DNA of 64,000 bases from Gigantopelta aegis (taxonomy: Eukaryota; Mollusca; Gastropoda; Neomphalida; Peltospiridae), in contig NC_054702.1 in NCBI RefSeq assembly GCF_016097555.1, forward strand, positions 70,205,695 through 70,269,694. The letters run 5' to 3'. The translations under genes were made by a program, and so were the position numbers. Every line of letters starts with the position of its first letter. The stretch's first letter is position 1. A model generated the notes under the pieces. That model ran no database searches. It was given only the letters and a program-made list of their open reading frames with translations, and was not told the DNA's origin. Below, piece by piece: positions 1 to 14,501 of the stretch.

Positions 1-1
1 T

Positions 2-3000
2 CAGTTATCAAAAGAGATTGAATCAAGGGGAATGACAGAACAAGAATTACAAGAATGCAAGCAGTCCTTAGAAAATCAGCTACAAGCTATGAAACGAAAT
101 ATAGATTTGCAGCAGTGTTCAAGTTCTGAGCAAAGACTACATTTTGAAAATAGTTTAAGAGAACAGGAAACAATCAGTCTAACACTTGTAGATGAAGTGG
201 AACAATTAACAAATAGGTTCTTGTCAGCAGAAGCTACTGTTTCTCAAGTCTTACAAAGCAAACATGAGGCAGTCAGAAACTTATCTGTCATATCTGAACA
301 TTTGAGATGCAAAAGTGAAGAACTGGAGTCATCTGATCTGAAAATTAAAGAATTGTCCCAGGAGCTCGATGACATAAATGTGAAAGCTGACCATTTGCAA
401 CAGCAAGTGACTGCTTCAGAAGCAGAACATTCAAAGGTGAAAACTTTGTTGGGTGAAAAGATTAATGAGATGGACTCATTACAGTTGCAGATAAATCATC
501 TCGAGGATGATAAGTTGAAAGTAGAAAATAATATTGAGCAGTTGCAAGAAGTGATTCAGGGTCTTGAGAAACATTTGAGCCAAGCAGAATCTGAAAAACA
601 TGAATTACTATTGGAACTTCAAAACAAGGAAGCTGTTAATGCTGTTATGGCTACAGAAGTTGAAAATTTGAATGTCCAACTCAATTCATCCAGTTCTGCT
701 GTTAGTAAGATTATAAAACAAAAATGTCAAGAGATAGCAAAACAATCCTCGATTACAGAACTACTGAATACAAATGAAATTCAGTTGAACACTACATTAC
801 AAGAAAAAGAAAACCTAGAACAGAATGTTCTTCAACTTCAGGATATGCTCAGTGCCAAGAACATAGCCATTGATGATGCCACTGAAGCTCTGAAGAATGT
901 AACAACTGAAAAAAACAGGTTGGACATTATTGTGGAAGAGAATCACCTTAAAATTGAAGAACTTGGTAAAAAGATCTGTGAATCATGTGATCTATCAGAA
1001 GACCAGAATATTCAGCTTAGTAGATTGAACCAAGAGAAGGAGAAATATGAAACACTAGTCAAAGTCTTAGAAGACAAAATATTGGCTGCAGATGCTGAAG
1101 TGTCACAATTGAAAGCTACTGTTGAAGACTACAACTCAAGATTTAAGATGCTTCAGGACGAGAGTGAACTTAGTAAGGATTCATTTAATGAAAAATTAAA
1201 TAATCTGATGGCTGAGCTTGCTGACACTAAAGACTGTAAAGAAAAAGTTGAAAAAGAAATTATGAATACTCGTACCAGACTTGATGAAGTTGAAGAGCAG
1301 ATTGTCACTGAAAAACAAATAAGTACTGACAGAATTGCTGCACTTGAAGCAGAAATAATTGAAGTCCAAAAACGTCTTGCTGAAACTGTCCATGAATCTG
1401 AACAGAACTGTTCTGAAAAAGAAAACTACCAGCAGATACTGCTTGAAAAGAATGGTCAATTAGAAATTATAAGAAATGAATTAGAAGAAACCACTCAAGC
1501 TGTAGCTTCTCATGAGAGTGTTGTTTCTTCACTGATGGGTAAAACCAAAGAGCTCTCCAGAAGTAATGTCATGCTGCAAAACCGTCAAGAGGAGAATAAG
1601 TTGACTGTAGAACAACTTAGACGGAATATTGACAGGTTGACCACCCAGTGTGATAGTCTGGTTTCTGATAAGGAACGTGTTTTGTCAGAACTAGAAATGA
1701 CTAAATCATCACTGGATTCAGAAAAGTCTTCTCTGATGGCAGAACTAGGTCATTCTAATGCTTGTAAGACAAGTTTAGAAAAAGATTGTGAAAATCTGCA
1801 AAAGCAAGAGGAGTGTTTAAGTGCTGACAAAGCGGCTTTAGAAAATGAACTAGCTATGTCTGCAGGGAATATTTTGGAAATCAAGGAAGAATTAAATCAA
1901 CAGAAGGAAATGTATCAGATGTTGGAGCAAGAAAAAGATGTAATGATGACAGATTTCAAATCACTTAAAGAACATCACAACCTTTTAAAGAAGGGCAATG
2001 AAGAAATGACATTAAAGATCAGCTCTTTAACTGAGAACTTGGATTTCTTGACCTTGAAAATAAAAGAGATGGAAGCAGAACATGAAGAGTTGATGCATAG
2101 CCAGAAACAAGCTGAATCAGAAAGGTCTGAATGTGAGATACAGATAGAGTCTTTGAAAGCAGATCTTGAAAATATGAGAGAATCCTGTACAGAGTTAGGT
2201 TGCAAATTGAAGACCACACTGGAACAAAAATGTCTACTGGAAGAGCAAGTCAAGGAATTTGAAGTTATTGTCATCGGCAAGGAAAACGCAAATGAACAAC
2301 TAAAAGATGATTTGCAGTTGTCACAAAATGAAGTGAATTTATTATCTAAAACACTTAAAAGTTTAGAAGATCAGCTATCAGAAAAGGAACAGGTAATAGA
2401 GCGGGTGTCTGTTGAATATGGAGAAACCAGAAAACGGTTTGATATAGAGCTAGCTCTAGCAGAGACTGCTAAGAAGGAATATGAACTGCAGCTGCAGTTT
2501 GTCAAGACTGAGAAAATGATGAGCGATGAGACTTCAGAGTCACAGCTAAATGCTGCTAGATCTGAAATAACAGAACTCTTAGAACTAAATAGACAGCTAA
2601 AAGCTGAACTAGAACAACTGTCAACAGTCAATACACGGCAGAAAGCTGACCTGGAACAGCTGTCAACAGCTAATACACAACAGAAAGCTGAACTGGAACA
2701 ACTGTCAACAGTCAACACACAACAGAAGGCTGAACTGGAACAACAGTTGACAGAAAATACCCAGCTAAAAGCTGAAGTGGATCAACTATCGACAGTGAAT
2801 ACACAGCAGAAAGCTGAACTGAAACAACAGTTGACAGATAACACTCAGCTAAAAGCTGAAGTGGAACAACTATCGACAGTCAACACACAACAGAAAGCTG
2901 AAGTGGATCAATTATCGACAGTCAACACACAACAGAAAGCTGAACTGGAACAACAGTTGACAGATAACACCCAGCTAAAAGCTGAACTGGAACAACTGTC

Positions 3001-4819
3001 ACCAAATAACACCCAGCTAAAAGCTGAAGTGGATCAGCTATCGACATTTAACACACAACAGAAAGCTGAACTGGAACAACTGTCAACAATGAACACACAA
3101 CAGAAAGCTGAACTGGAACAACTGTCAACAAATAACACCCAGCTACAAGCTGAAGTGGATCAACTATCGACAGTCAACACACAACAGAAAGCTGAACTGG
3201 AACAACAGTTGACAGAAAACACTCAGCTAAAAGCTGAACTGGAACAACGGTTGACAGATAACACTCAGCTAAAAGCTGAATTGGAACAACTGTCAACAAT
3301 CAACACACAACAAAAAGCTGAACAGGAACAACTGTCAATAGATAGCACAGACCTAAAAGCTGAACTGGAAAAGCTTCACATTGATTGTGCTCAACTGGAG
3401 GATAAGCTTACTCAGCAAGAGGCACAATCTTTAATTTTAACTGGTTGTTTAGAAGAAAATGTACTGAAAACTTCATCACAGGATTCAGTAATCCAAAAAC
3501 TTAACATACAGCGTAAATGTTTGGAAATGTCAAAACTTGCTCTTTCTCAGAACATCCAAAAAACAAATGCCAGGATTGAAGAAGTTGAAAAGGAGTTGAG
3601 CAATGCATTGCAAGCCTCAGAATCTCATAGTGTTATCTCCAAAGAATGTGATTCACGAGTAAAAGATCTTGAAAACGAGAATCATGTTTTAGAACTGGCA
3701 TTAGAGGAAACAAAGTCATCATGGGAAAAAGATAAAGTGAAATGCGAAAATCTTACTGTTGAACTGGAGAACTATACAGAACAATACAAGCATGCTGAAG
3801 AAGATGTCCTGGAGAAAGAAGTACAGATTCAGATGCTATGTAGTGAATTGTCGTCTGTCTCTGATGCGTATGATGGTTGTAAATGTGCTTTAGAGAAAAG
3901 AATGCAAGAAGTGAGAAATATGTCTGTCACATTCATTCAGCTCAAAGAAAAACTTCAAAATATTGAAGTCTGTTTGTCAGAAAGAAATGAAATGTTGTTG
4001 AAATCCAAAGCAGCAAATGGTGTTCTTGAGGAAACTGTAGAATCTTTAAAACGTAACCTTACACAAACTGAAATATCTCTGGTACAGACAAATACTGACA
4101 TCACAGAACAATATGAAAAATTGAAAATAGCTAATGAAGAACATAATTGCCTAATAGAAAATTTAAAGGAAAATGTTCTTGAATTACAAGATTCATTAAT
4201 GAAGAAATCTAATGAGGTGACAGGTTTGTCGGAACAGCTGGATGCTGTTGCAGCTAAACTAGAAGAATCTGAAATGACATGCTTTGAGAAAGAAAGTCAA
4301 GTTCACATTTTAGAGAGCTGTATTGAAGAGACTTCTATTAAGTGTTTCTCATTTGAAGCTGCAGTTAAGAAAGTCTGCAAAGATTTGATGAATACCAGGC
4401 ATATGAAACATATGGCAATACAAAATATGGAAAATCAGTTGCAAGAAATGAAGGTATTAGCTGACTCTGTAAAGGAGCAGTTGAGTAGCACATTTAGAGA
4501 AAAAGATGAACTTGAACACCACTTATCATCATTGGAAGAAGAATTGAAGAAAAAGGATGATCTCATCCACAAACTCAAAGAAAATGTAAACACTTTAGAA
4601 CTTTGTAACAGAGAGAAAGAAGAAAATAATGCAGTACTTTCAAATGAAATGGTATATTTGAAATCAGAAATTGAGGAAATGAAGTCTGCTGTAGCTTCTA
4701 TGACAGAAAAACATCACCATCTTGAAGATGTTCTGAGACAGAAAGAGGAGCAGCTTGCTAGATTTTCTCAAGTGGAAAAAGAAAATGCCTTTCTCAAGGC
4801 AAAAGAAAAAGAACTACAG
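2..4819 (+). CDS. GOLGB1: Giantin-like gene, first visible large exon
   Basis: The frame is open from base 2 to a stop at 5053 and is coiled coil almost throughout, rich in E, K, L, Q and S, with no globular domain. The first ATG (base 32) is internal, because coding-like residues precede it. Residues coded by 2600-3397 form a 14-residue repeat. I end the exon at 4819 (CAG|GTATTA, phase 0), which matches the phase of the acceptor at 7464. The frame stays open and heptad-like for some 30 residues past 4819, so a later donor (GAG|GTGGTC, end 5026, also phase 0) is possible. The final 40 residues before 5053 look intronic. Confidence 0.8.
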
Positions 4820-7800
4820 GTATTACTGGATGAGTCTAAAAGAAATATTGAAATTTTAGAATATGGGCTTAGTGACTTGTCCTCTCAAATAAAACTTATT
4901 CAGGACAAGAAACATAAGCTCCATCAACAAAATAATCACTTTTATCATAGCTTTTTTTTCATCTCTCAAACCATAGATAAACTCTGTACTCAAATCATTA
5001 GCTTTGACTATAGTTTTGAACAGGAGGTGGTCAGGGTCAGGTTATTAAAGTAAATAGTTGAGATATTAGAGAGAAATGATGAGAACCTTTTAAAGCAGAT
5101 CTTGGAAGTTGAAATCTGAATGTGCTTTCAAGGGTTCACAGAATGATGATATTGTTAATAGTGTGTTTTGATATTGTAAATATCATATATTAAGAATAAA
5201 AAATACATTATGCTTCCCTCTAAACACCGGATTTTGTTTAAATCGGATAAATATTAGGTCCCCAGTGTGAGCTTATTTAGACAGGTTTCTATAAAAATAG
5301 TATTAATCTTTTACACAAATTAAAATCTGAAATTTGATACACATTATAAAATAATCTGAAATATACTAAGAGAAAGCAGTAAGGGAACACTTGGTATTGT
5401 AGACCAAATCCATTCACTATTGGCATCGTACAAAGATGTAATGTAGGATTGAATGTCAGTAATGTGAGATTGAATACTAGCAACATGGTTAACTTCCTGA
5501 TACTATGGATGAAGGGGTCGGTTAAGCACTCTCCTGAGGTGCTTACATCGCAGGATCAAACCACCACAGTGGATCCAGTCAACTAATTGGGTTTTTTCTC
5601 ATTCCAACTTGTGCACCACAACTGGTCAAACACTAGTATGTGCTTTCCTGTCTGTAGGAAAGTGCATATAAAAGATTCCTTGCTGCTAGTGGAAAAATTT
5701 AGTGACTTTCTTCTGATGAGTCATAATTACCAAATGTTTGACATCCAATAGCCGGTGATTAATTAATCACGGTGCTCATGTGGTGTCGTTAAACAAAGCG
5801 GCCTTTAGTGGCAATCCCACTTTCCTGTCGAGTGTTGGCATGACCCCTTATTTCTTTCCATCAGTATGTTACAAAATAATATAACAAGGGACATTTGTAT
5901 TATCAAGATAAACAAAACTCCCTTGCCCTGAACTGAACATTCTTCATATAGCTGAATACTTATAATATTTTGTTTTTTGAGACATCCAGGCAGAATCTAG
6001 CTCAGTTGCAGAGCTCTTTGTCTGGGATGCTTACATTGTAGTATCTAGTCACTTCATTGAATTCATTCTCTGTTTGGGTTTTCCTTATCCCAACCAGTGC
6101 CCCATGACTGGTATATGAAAGGCAGGTGCAACAATTTCAGTGTAGACTTTTGTTGATATCCTGTAATAACAAAAGACACAGATTTTTTGAAAGTGCACTT
6201 GGGTTTGTATTTTGCATTAGTAAACAATGCTATAATATGGTAACCAAAGACCGCAGCCATAAGCAAGTAGAATACAACTCTCATCATATGCGGTCATGTG
6301 GAAAATTCCAGATAGCTTTTATAATGAAGGTTTTAATAACAAAATATCAATTTAAAATTGTGTCTAATAACCACACATCACCATCTCACATTAATATGAC
6401 ATCGTATATTACCAACAATGTCATGTTAAGCCCAAACGCATGATGTCATATGTGATAGAAATTTCTTTCATAGATTTTGTTCTTGGGCTAGCTCTGTCCT
6501 ATATACCTAAGGATGAGAGAAAATGAAATTCCACATTATTCATTTTATTACATACCTATTCAATCTTACTATAGTGATAAAGGCCTTTTGAAACCGTGTA
6601 ATAAATTTATTCTGTATCGCACATATCTGGACCAGAACTTTTAAATGGGGAATTCCCTTTTTCTTTCTACAGCAGTTAGTGGTTTTTATTTACTTACGTC
6701 ATATGATTTACAAATGACGTCATATTGTATTTGAAACATTACACAAGGCTGCCGCAGAGTATGATTCTTAACGTTAAATGAATCCATGAAAGGAGTTTTG
6801 ATCATAGATTTAACAAAGTGTTGTAATGACGTTAAATTAAAAACCGTTTTTGTAAAACATAAAAGAAGGTACATGTATGTAATAAATACAGAACTTCACA
6901 TACGTTGTTTTCGCTTCTTATTTATTGCACGAGTTTATTTTGCGAAAGAACATACCACTCGGTCTCGTATATATTCTTGCGGAAAATAAACTCGTGCAAT
7001 AAATAGGAAGCGAAAACAACGTATGTGAAGTTCTGTATATATATTCCACAAAATGTTTGTACAAAGAATTACTAGTAGAAATTGATAGGCTAATTAGTGA
7101 ATCTAAATCTACTGAGTCAAATTTTAAAAGTATATTTAGGTAGCATTTCAAATTTTTTAGCTAAAAACTGTAAATTAGAATAGGTACAGAATTAAATGAG
7201 TTAGCCAAAATGTGTGAAAGATGTAAGTTAGTGCAAAATGAAGCTTGTTATATCATGATCTAAAAATAAAAACTGCAAGTTTCAATTTTAATTTGGAAAA
7301 AAGTTGCTTTCTGAGAAAAAAATTAGCTTTCCTATTTCATTGATAGACTAGCTAAATGTTGAAAATTGTAGTCTTAAAAATACATTTAAAAAACAAAATT
7401 ATCTTATGCAATTTGGTAATGAAATGTATAACTGGAAGGTGTGGTGAATTACTTCTTTTACAGGAAAAAGATGCATTGCTTCTGGAGCAAAAAGCAAAGC
7501 TTGCAGATCTACAGTCACAACAGGAGGAAAATGTAAGCAGTCATTCAGAAAGTGATATGATGATTCAGAAGTTGAACTTGTTATTGGATGAAAGGAATGT
7601 TCAGGTAGCGTCTCTGTTGGATCAAGCAACTGATATGTCTTTACAGTGCTCATCTCTAGAAAGCACAGTTTCTGCATTGAAAATGAAAGAATCTCAAGCA
7701 GAGAAAACCAGTAGAATTCGTACACAGAATTTGTTAGACCAATTACACAATCTCTCTCGAGAGAAAAATGATCTGTTGTTAGTACTTGATGAGAAAGAAG

Positions 7801-10800
7801 TGAAAATCAATAGCCTGGTTGAAATGACTGATGAACTAACCAGACAACTGCAGAAGGTAAAATCAGAAAAGGCAGTCATTGAAGCAAGTCACAATTCACT
7901 TTCTTCTGATATCGAAGGATTACAGAATGAAATAGCTGAATATAAAGAGAAACTTCACGCGTTAGAAGTGATCATTGAAGAGAGAGAAAACAATAACAAT
8001 CAAGATGCTGAGTTGAAAAGTGAAATGGCTCATGTTGATTTGTCAAGTACAAGGTTTGAAACACATGCACATAATGCAGATGAGGTGCAAAATTTGGAGT
8101 GTCCATCAGTGGAGAAGAATGTTTCATTGGAAGAAAAAGAAGTACAAATAACTATTCTTTCAGACACTGTAGACACCAGTTATCAGGAGTTAATGTCTGT
8201 TTCAAGTGCCCTGTGCAAGAGTCAGAAAAATCTAATGAATTGCCAGAGATGCATCGAGTGTTTAGAAAATAAAATTCTGCAAAAAGATAAAGCTTTAAAT
8301 GACATTCAAGACAAATATGATATGCTTGTCATGGAATCAGAGAGCTTGAGGAAAGATGTGGAACAAAAGGTTAATGAATGTAGTGATCTATCTGTGAAAG
8401 TTCAGGAAATGTCCAATACATTGAGAGATGTGGAACCTATGTTAACTAGTCCTCTTGAAGATAAAGAAGCACTAAAAATTGAAGTGAATCTCATGAAAGA
8501 CATTGTAGATGAAAAAGATCGTGAAATCATCAGACTTCAGACACTCCATTATGAAACAGAATATAAATATGAAAATGCCATATTAACAAAAGACCAAGAG
8601 ATTTCACAGTTAATGGAGAAATTGAATCAGTCGATGGAACTTGATGGTGATGTTCCAAATACATACGATGCCCTCCAGAGAGAATTGAAGCAGAAGTCTG
8701 ATGAACTAGAAAATATGTCTTTCAAATTTCGGCAGCTACTTCAAGCACAAGGTTCAGAAACTGAAGCACTTTCTGTAATCAAACAGCAACTTCAGTCAGT
8801 TTTGGAGGATAACTCCGAGTTGAATGAGGAATTGAAATCTAAAGAGCACATCCTGCATGAGAAAAATCAGCATATTGAAATGTTGAAGGAAAAGGTTACC
8901 GTTTTGGAAGATGAACTTAAGCACACCGCTGCAGAACAAGATGCATTACATTATCAGCAACAATTTGAAGAAGACAGAAGGAATTGGGAGATGCATCACT
9001 CTTACGGCATGCAGATGCAGAGATCAGGTTATTTCCGAAGTGATCAGGAACTCTATCCATATGGGTACAGAGAGTGGGATGATGGATATGACAGATGGAA
9101 AAGACATGTTGATAGATCTAGTGAATCATCACTTACTGAAGGCACGCTTAGCTGGCAGGAAATGCAGCAGATAGAATTACAACATGAAAAAGATGTTCCG
9201 GGAACATCTCAAAGTGAGCAAGATTTGACAAAAGAATTAGCTGTTGGACAGCCACCCGAAGCACTGACAAGTACCCCCATTAAAAAGGCTAGCAGTGAAA
9301 GAAAAGAAGTAGAAAGTGCAGTGAGTGAAGTAATCAAACTGAAGAAACTTGTGAAGAAGAAAGAAGCACGAGTTGTGGTCATTACCAAGCAGTTAAATGA
9401 AGCAACTCGAAAGCTTGAAGAAACACATAAAAAAGTGGAACACTTGGAGGCAGAACTTGCTGAGACCAGAAAAATGGATCAGAGTTTTACCGGTTCAGAA
9501 AGTGGAGCAGAAAACACAGCATCTGATACTCAAAATGAAGTGACAGAATTGAAGAGAACTGTAAAGAAAAAGGAAGCCAAAGTTGTTGTCTTGAATAAGA
9601 AGTTGTCAGAGGCCACTGAAAATTTGAAAAGCATAACAGACAAGCTACTTCAAGCAGAAGAAAGAATTGAAATTTTAGAAGCTGAAAACCATAATCTTTT
9701 GGAAATGCAAAACTTAGAAATCAGTCCAAGCAAAAGTGCTCCCAGTGAAACAGACAAAGATTTTCAGAAGACTCTAAAAATGAAAGATGCCAAACTTGTT
9801 ATTGCAAACAAGAAATTAACTCAGGTTACTAATTCAGTGAAAGAACTGGAGAGGAGACTGAAACTGTCAGAAGAGACTATCAAAACAATCAGTGAAGAGA
9901 AGAACAAATTAGAATATTACTTAACTGAAGTTACTAACACAAACAAGGAAATGGAGATGTCCAAACTGTCAGTGGATGCTATCAAATCATTAAGTGAAGA
10001 AAAGAACAAGTTAGAGTATCACCTAACTGAGGTTACTAATTCACTGAAGGAATTGGAAGGAAGGTTGCAGCTCTCAGAAGAGACTATCAGTACAATAAGT
10101 GAAGAGAAGAACAAATTAGATTATGACTATCGTGAACTGCAGAAACTGAATGGCAGTCTTCAGTGGGATTTTGATATGAAGTTTCAACAAGTATTGATTG
10201 AGAACCAAAACCTCAAGATCCAGTTAGATGAATTCAGTGCATCTTCACATCAGCAAGTTCAAGAGATCACCAGTTTGATGAAGCAGCTGGAGGATGCTAA
10301 TCACTGCATAGCGCAACATCAAGCAGCTTTGCAAAATACTAAGGAGAGTCTTGATGCTGCAAATGTGAACATTCAGGAACTTAAGGGAACTTCTGAAAAT
10401 CAGGAAGAACAACTCATCAACCTAAGATTTGAGAAAGAGGAATTCTTAGGTCAGATCTATTCTCTTCAAGAGCAACTATCTGCTAGTAGAAAAACAGAAA
10501 CACATCTACAGGGATCTGAAGATGAAAAAGCTAATCTTGTTAGCAGAATGGCAAATCTGGAAAATGATGTTTCCAAGGATAAACGACTTCTGGAGGCTGC
10601 TCAAACAACAATTAGCAAGCTAGAGGTAGTAGTTAATAAGAAAGATACAGAGTTAATAGTGAAAAACAAAACACTATGTGAGCTGAATGAATACACAAAC
10701 CAGGTAGTTGAACAAAATAAGTTTTGGCAGGAAGAAAATGAGAAACTCAACTCTGTTAGGTCAGATCTTGAGAGTCGTCTCAATGAAAGTGTAACACTTT

Positions 10801-13786
10801 ACCAGCAGATAGTTGCGGCGAATGGTAAAAAGGATGTCCAGATTAACGATCTAACTGAACAAATCCAGGGTTACCATACTCAGCTTACAAATCTCCAAGC
10901 AGAAGTTAAAAATGCAGTGGACCAAAATGAAGTCCTGTACCTGAAAGAGCAGAATTTTAAATTGCAGTCAGAGAATGAAAATTTGTTAATGAGAATTTCC
11001 TCTCTGCAAGAAGATCTTACACAAAGAATGAATGAGTTAACAGCTTCACGTGAGCAGACCTTTTTGCTAGACCGTGATCTTGGCTTTAACCTGCAAGAAG
11101 CAACAAGAGAAAAGGAAGAACTTATGACTCGGTTTGAATCAGACAAAGCTGAACTAAATGCTCATTTAGCTTCTCTTCAACAGCAGATACAAAACAATGA
11201 ACATCTTTTTCAGTCCAAGATACAAGAAAAAGATCAAACAATCAGACAATTGCAAGCTGAACAAAATAATTGGGAATTTTTGCAGGAAAAAGTTGGAGAT
11301 GATGAAAATATAATTAAAGTTTTGCAAGATGATGTTAATGCTAAGTGTCTGCAATTAACTGAGAAGGAACAAAATGTTCAAACATTAAGTACTAAGGTGT
11401 CAGAACTGCAGAAGCAAGTGATATTGTTAGAAAAAACCACAGAAAACTTGAACCATGAACTGGGCACACTTAAAGAACAGAATGCAGAATATCAGACACA
11501 GGTACTCGAACTACAAGGACAGTTCCAAAGTGCAAACTCAGTATCATCCAGCTTGGGGGAACAGAATCAGTGTTTGACTTCTGAAATAGAATTGTTGAAA
11601 GAAAATTCCACTCGGTGTGAAAAATTAATATCTGAGTTTCAAAATGAAGTAGCTTCACTTCAGAAAAAAGTCACAAAAAAAGAAGCTAAAGCTGCAGGAT
11701 TGAATAAAGACTTAGTTAAACTGAAAGCTGACTTTGAGTTTGTTTCTGAAAAACTTCAAGAATCTGAGAAAATGGTGAAGAAGTTATTTTCTGAAAATGA
11801 ACAAATAACTATGCAGCTTGACAGTGCAAAGTTAAGTGAAAGTCGACTGAAAGAAATGGTCAGCCAGCTGAAAGAGGATAAGATAATGCAAACAGAGCTA
11901 AAGCAAAATGACATTGATGCCTTACATACTTCTTTACATTCCTTACAAAATGAAGTGCAGACAAAATCTAATGCTGTCTTACAATTGGAGGAAACTCTCA
12001 AAGATTTACAGCAACAGATCTCTGAAAATGTTCTTGTGATAGAGAGGGAAACACTGGCTAAAGAAAACTTGGAGAAAGTGATTGCAGAGATGGAAACTGA
12101 AAATATTTCAACTGTTAATGATCTGCAAGATGCCATTAAGCAGATCACCATAGATAATAACTCCAAATCTCAGGAAATCTCTCGGTTACTGGAGCAGGTA
12201 GAACAGTATAAACATTTGAATGGAGATTTGAAAAAAGAACACGAAAATAGATTAAAAGCTGAAGCCGCTGTTAACGAAAAGGAGGTTGCTATTGAATCCT
12301 GCCAAGAAATGATTGCTTCATTGAGTGACAGACATAAAGAGAAAGAGATTGTTTGTCAACGATATGATGATAATGTTGAAAGTTTGGAAAGGTTTGAAAC
12401 GCATACCGGTATATTGACTGAGTCTTTGAATGAATCTCAAAAGAACTTCACTGATTCTCAGCTGGATATTACTACCTCTAGTCAAGTTCCAATAACTCAT
12501 GAAGCAATTGAGGATTCAGTTGTTGTTAACAGAGTTGTTCCCCTTGGATCTGTGAACTCGGAGAACGGTAGAGATGGGCAACAGCTGGCAGATCCTGTAC
12601 ACAGTGGCATATTGGATGGGAGCAGTATAAACATGAAGGAAGTAGCATTGCTTGAACAACATATTGAAGAGCTTCAAGCCAAACTTAACAAACAAGAAGG
12701 CTTATTTGAGCAACAAAAGCAAGAACACCTGAGAGTGTTGTCACTCCTGGAGGGATTAGAGGAAACAGGATAGACAGAAGGATGAACAAGTAAGAATGAG
12801 AGAAGAGGAGAGTTCTGAATATAACCCTGTTTTAGCACCCAGACTGACTAACATTTTGTATTATCTACTAACATGCTTTACATTGCTTGCTTTGTTAACC
12901 GCTACCCTGCATAGAGGACTGGGGAGGTTATCATTTTGCTACTTCTAGTTAAATATAAATTGAAATGCATGTTAAAAATATGCTGATGCTAAGTACAATG
13001 TATCTAATATATATTTTAAAGTAATTAAATAGATGACAGTATTAGTACAATTAAGGTTATTCAAAGTTTTAAAAAACAGAAAGATATTTAAAATAAAATA
13101 CATGGTAGGTTTTTACTTTCCCCAGTCCTCGAAAAGATGTTTACTATTATTATTAACTTGGTAGCAGTAGAACAGGTTAATAAGTTAAAACCAACTAAAT
13201 TTAACATCTGGTAATTTAATTATTTTCAATTCAACCAAATAACTAAGTCAACACTTAGTATTTTCGTGAAGCAAATTGACATATTTAATTATTAATATAA
13301 CACATTCTCATAGAAAAATAGATAAATTATTATTGATAGTGAAATGGTATTATTAGTTGTTTTATGCTTATGACCCTGTTCTACCAACTTATTTATTTTG
13401 AATGCACACTTATAAGTACCTATAGATATATACTTATTATAACTTTACATTATTTGTGTACCTATATATACTTATAATCTTCATTATTTATGTACCTGTA
13501 TATACTTATTATAACTGTACATTATGTAATACTGAAATCCTTGATATTATCTTTAAAATATTAGTTATACTTAAAGGGACTGTCAAGTATTTGCTGCCAT
13601 TGTTACGTAACGTCTATCACATTTGGAGCCTTATTTGATGACTAAAATTCATTATTAAAGAATTTTCTTCTTTAAAGTATCAGTGACTATAAAAAAAAAA
13701 GGGGGGTGGGGTGGAGGTTTGTCATCCTAATCATTGAGTAACCCAGCCTGGATTTTACGTTCCCATACCATTAAGTTTGTACTTAT

Positions 13787-13822
<36 letters not shown>

Positions 13823-14409
13823 AACAATTACAAAGAAAATTAAGAAAAAGAAACTGACTGCTGCAAACATTAGCACACTGCTACAATGTATGACCAGCAA
13901 TGCCTTGAATGTACTTACATTCATATTCATATGTTAATTTTGTTCTTTTAAGTTAAAAAAAAAAAAAAAGAAAAAAAAAAGGCTAGATTATCTGAATGGC
14001 TATAAAATCTGAATTGTCCCTTTAAGTTGTACAGGTTATAAAAATCATAAACCTGATACTTAATACTTAATGTATCTGAATGAAAAAATTCATGAATGAA
14101 TGGATGAATGAATTCACAAAAATATACATCGGTTATTTGGTGTTAAACAAAGGTAAGTATATGAATATGATCGGAGACCAATGTAAATGTAAGTGTAAGT
14201 TCTTCATGTACAGATAGTTGATGTATCTAGGGGGAAAATGTATATTTTGACCTGAGCATGAACAAAATGTATAGGCGCTATATAAAAAAGGTGATTGTGA
14301 ATATTTTCTATTTAATTTACCTAATTGTAAAATTTGAGCATAAATTACATAAGTATACTGTAATAATGGCAATATAGTTTTTAAATACATGTAAAATTGT
14401 AGGTACATG

Positions 14410-14501
<92 letters not shown>

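Larger units (their letters stand above)
4820..7463 (+). other. Intron between large exons 1 and 2
   Basis: No coding sequence is recognised. The intron holds a SINE-B copy (5515-5807), the head of a second copy (5998-6130), and a long inverted repeat (6886-7038). The acceptor is ttcttttacag at 7463. If the later donor is used, the intron starts at 5027. Confidence 0.7.
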
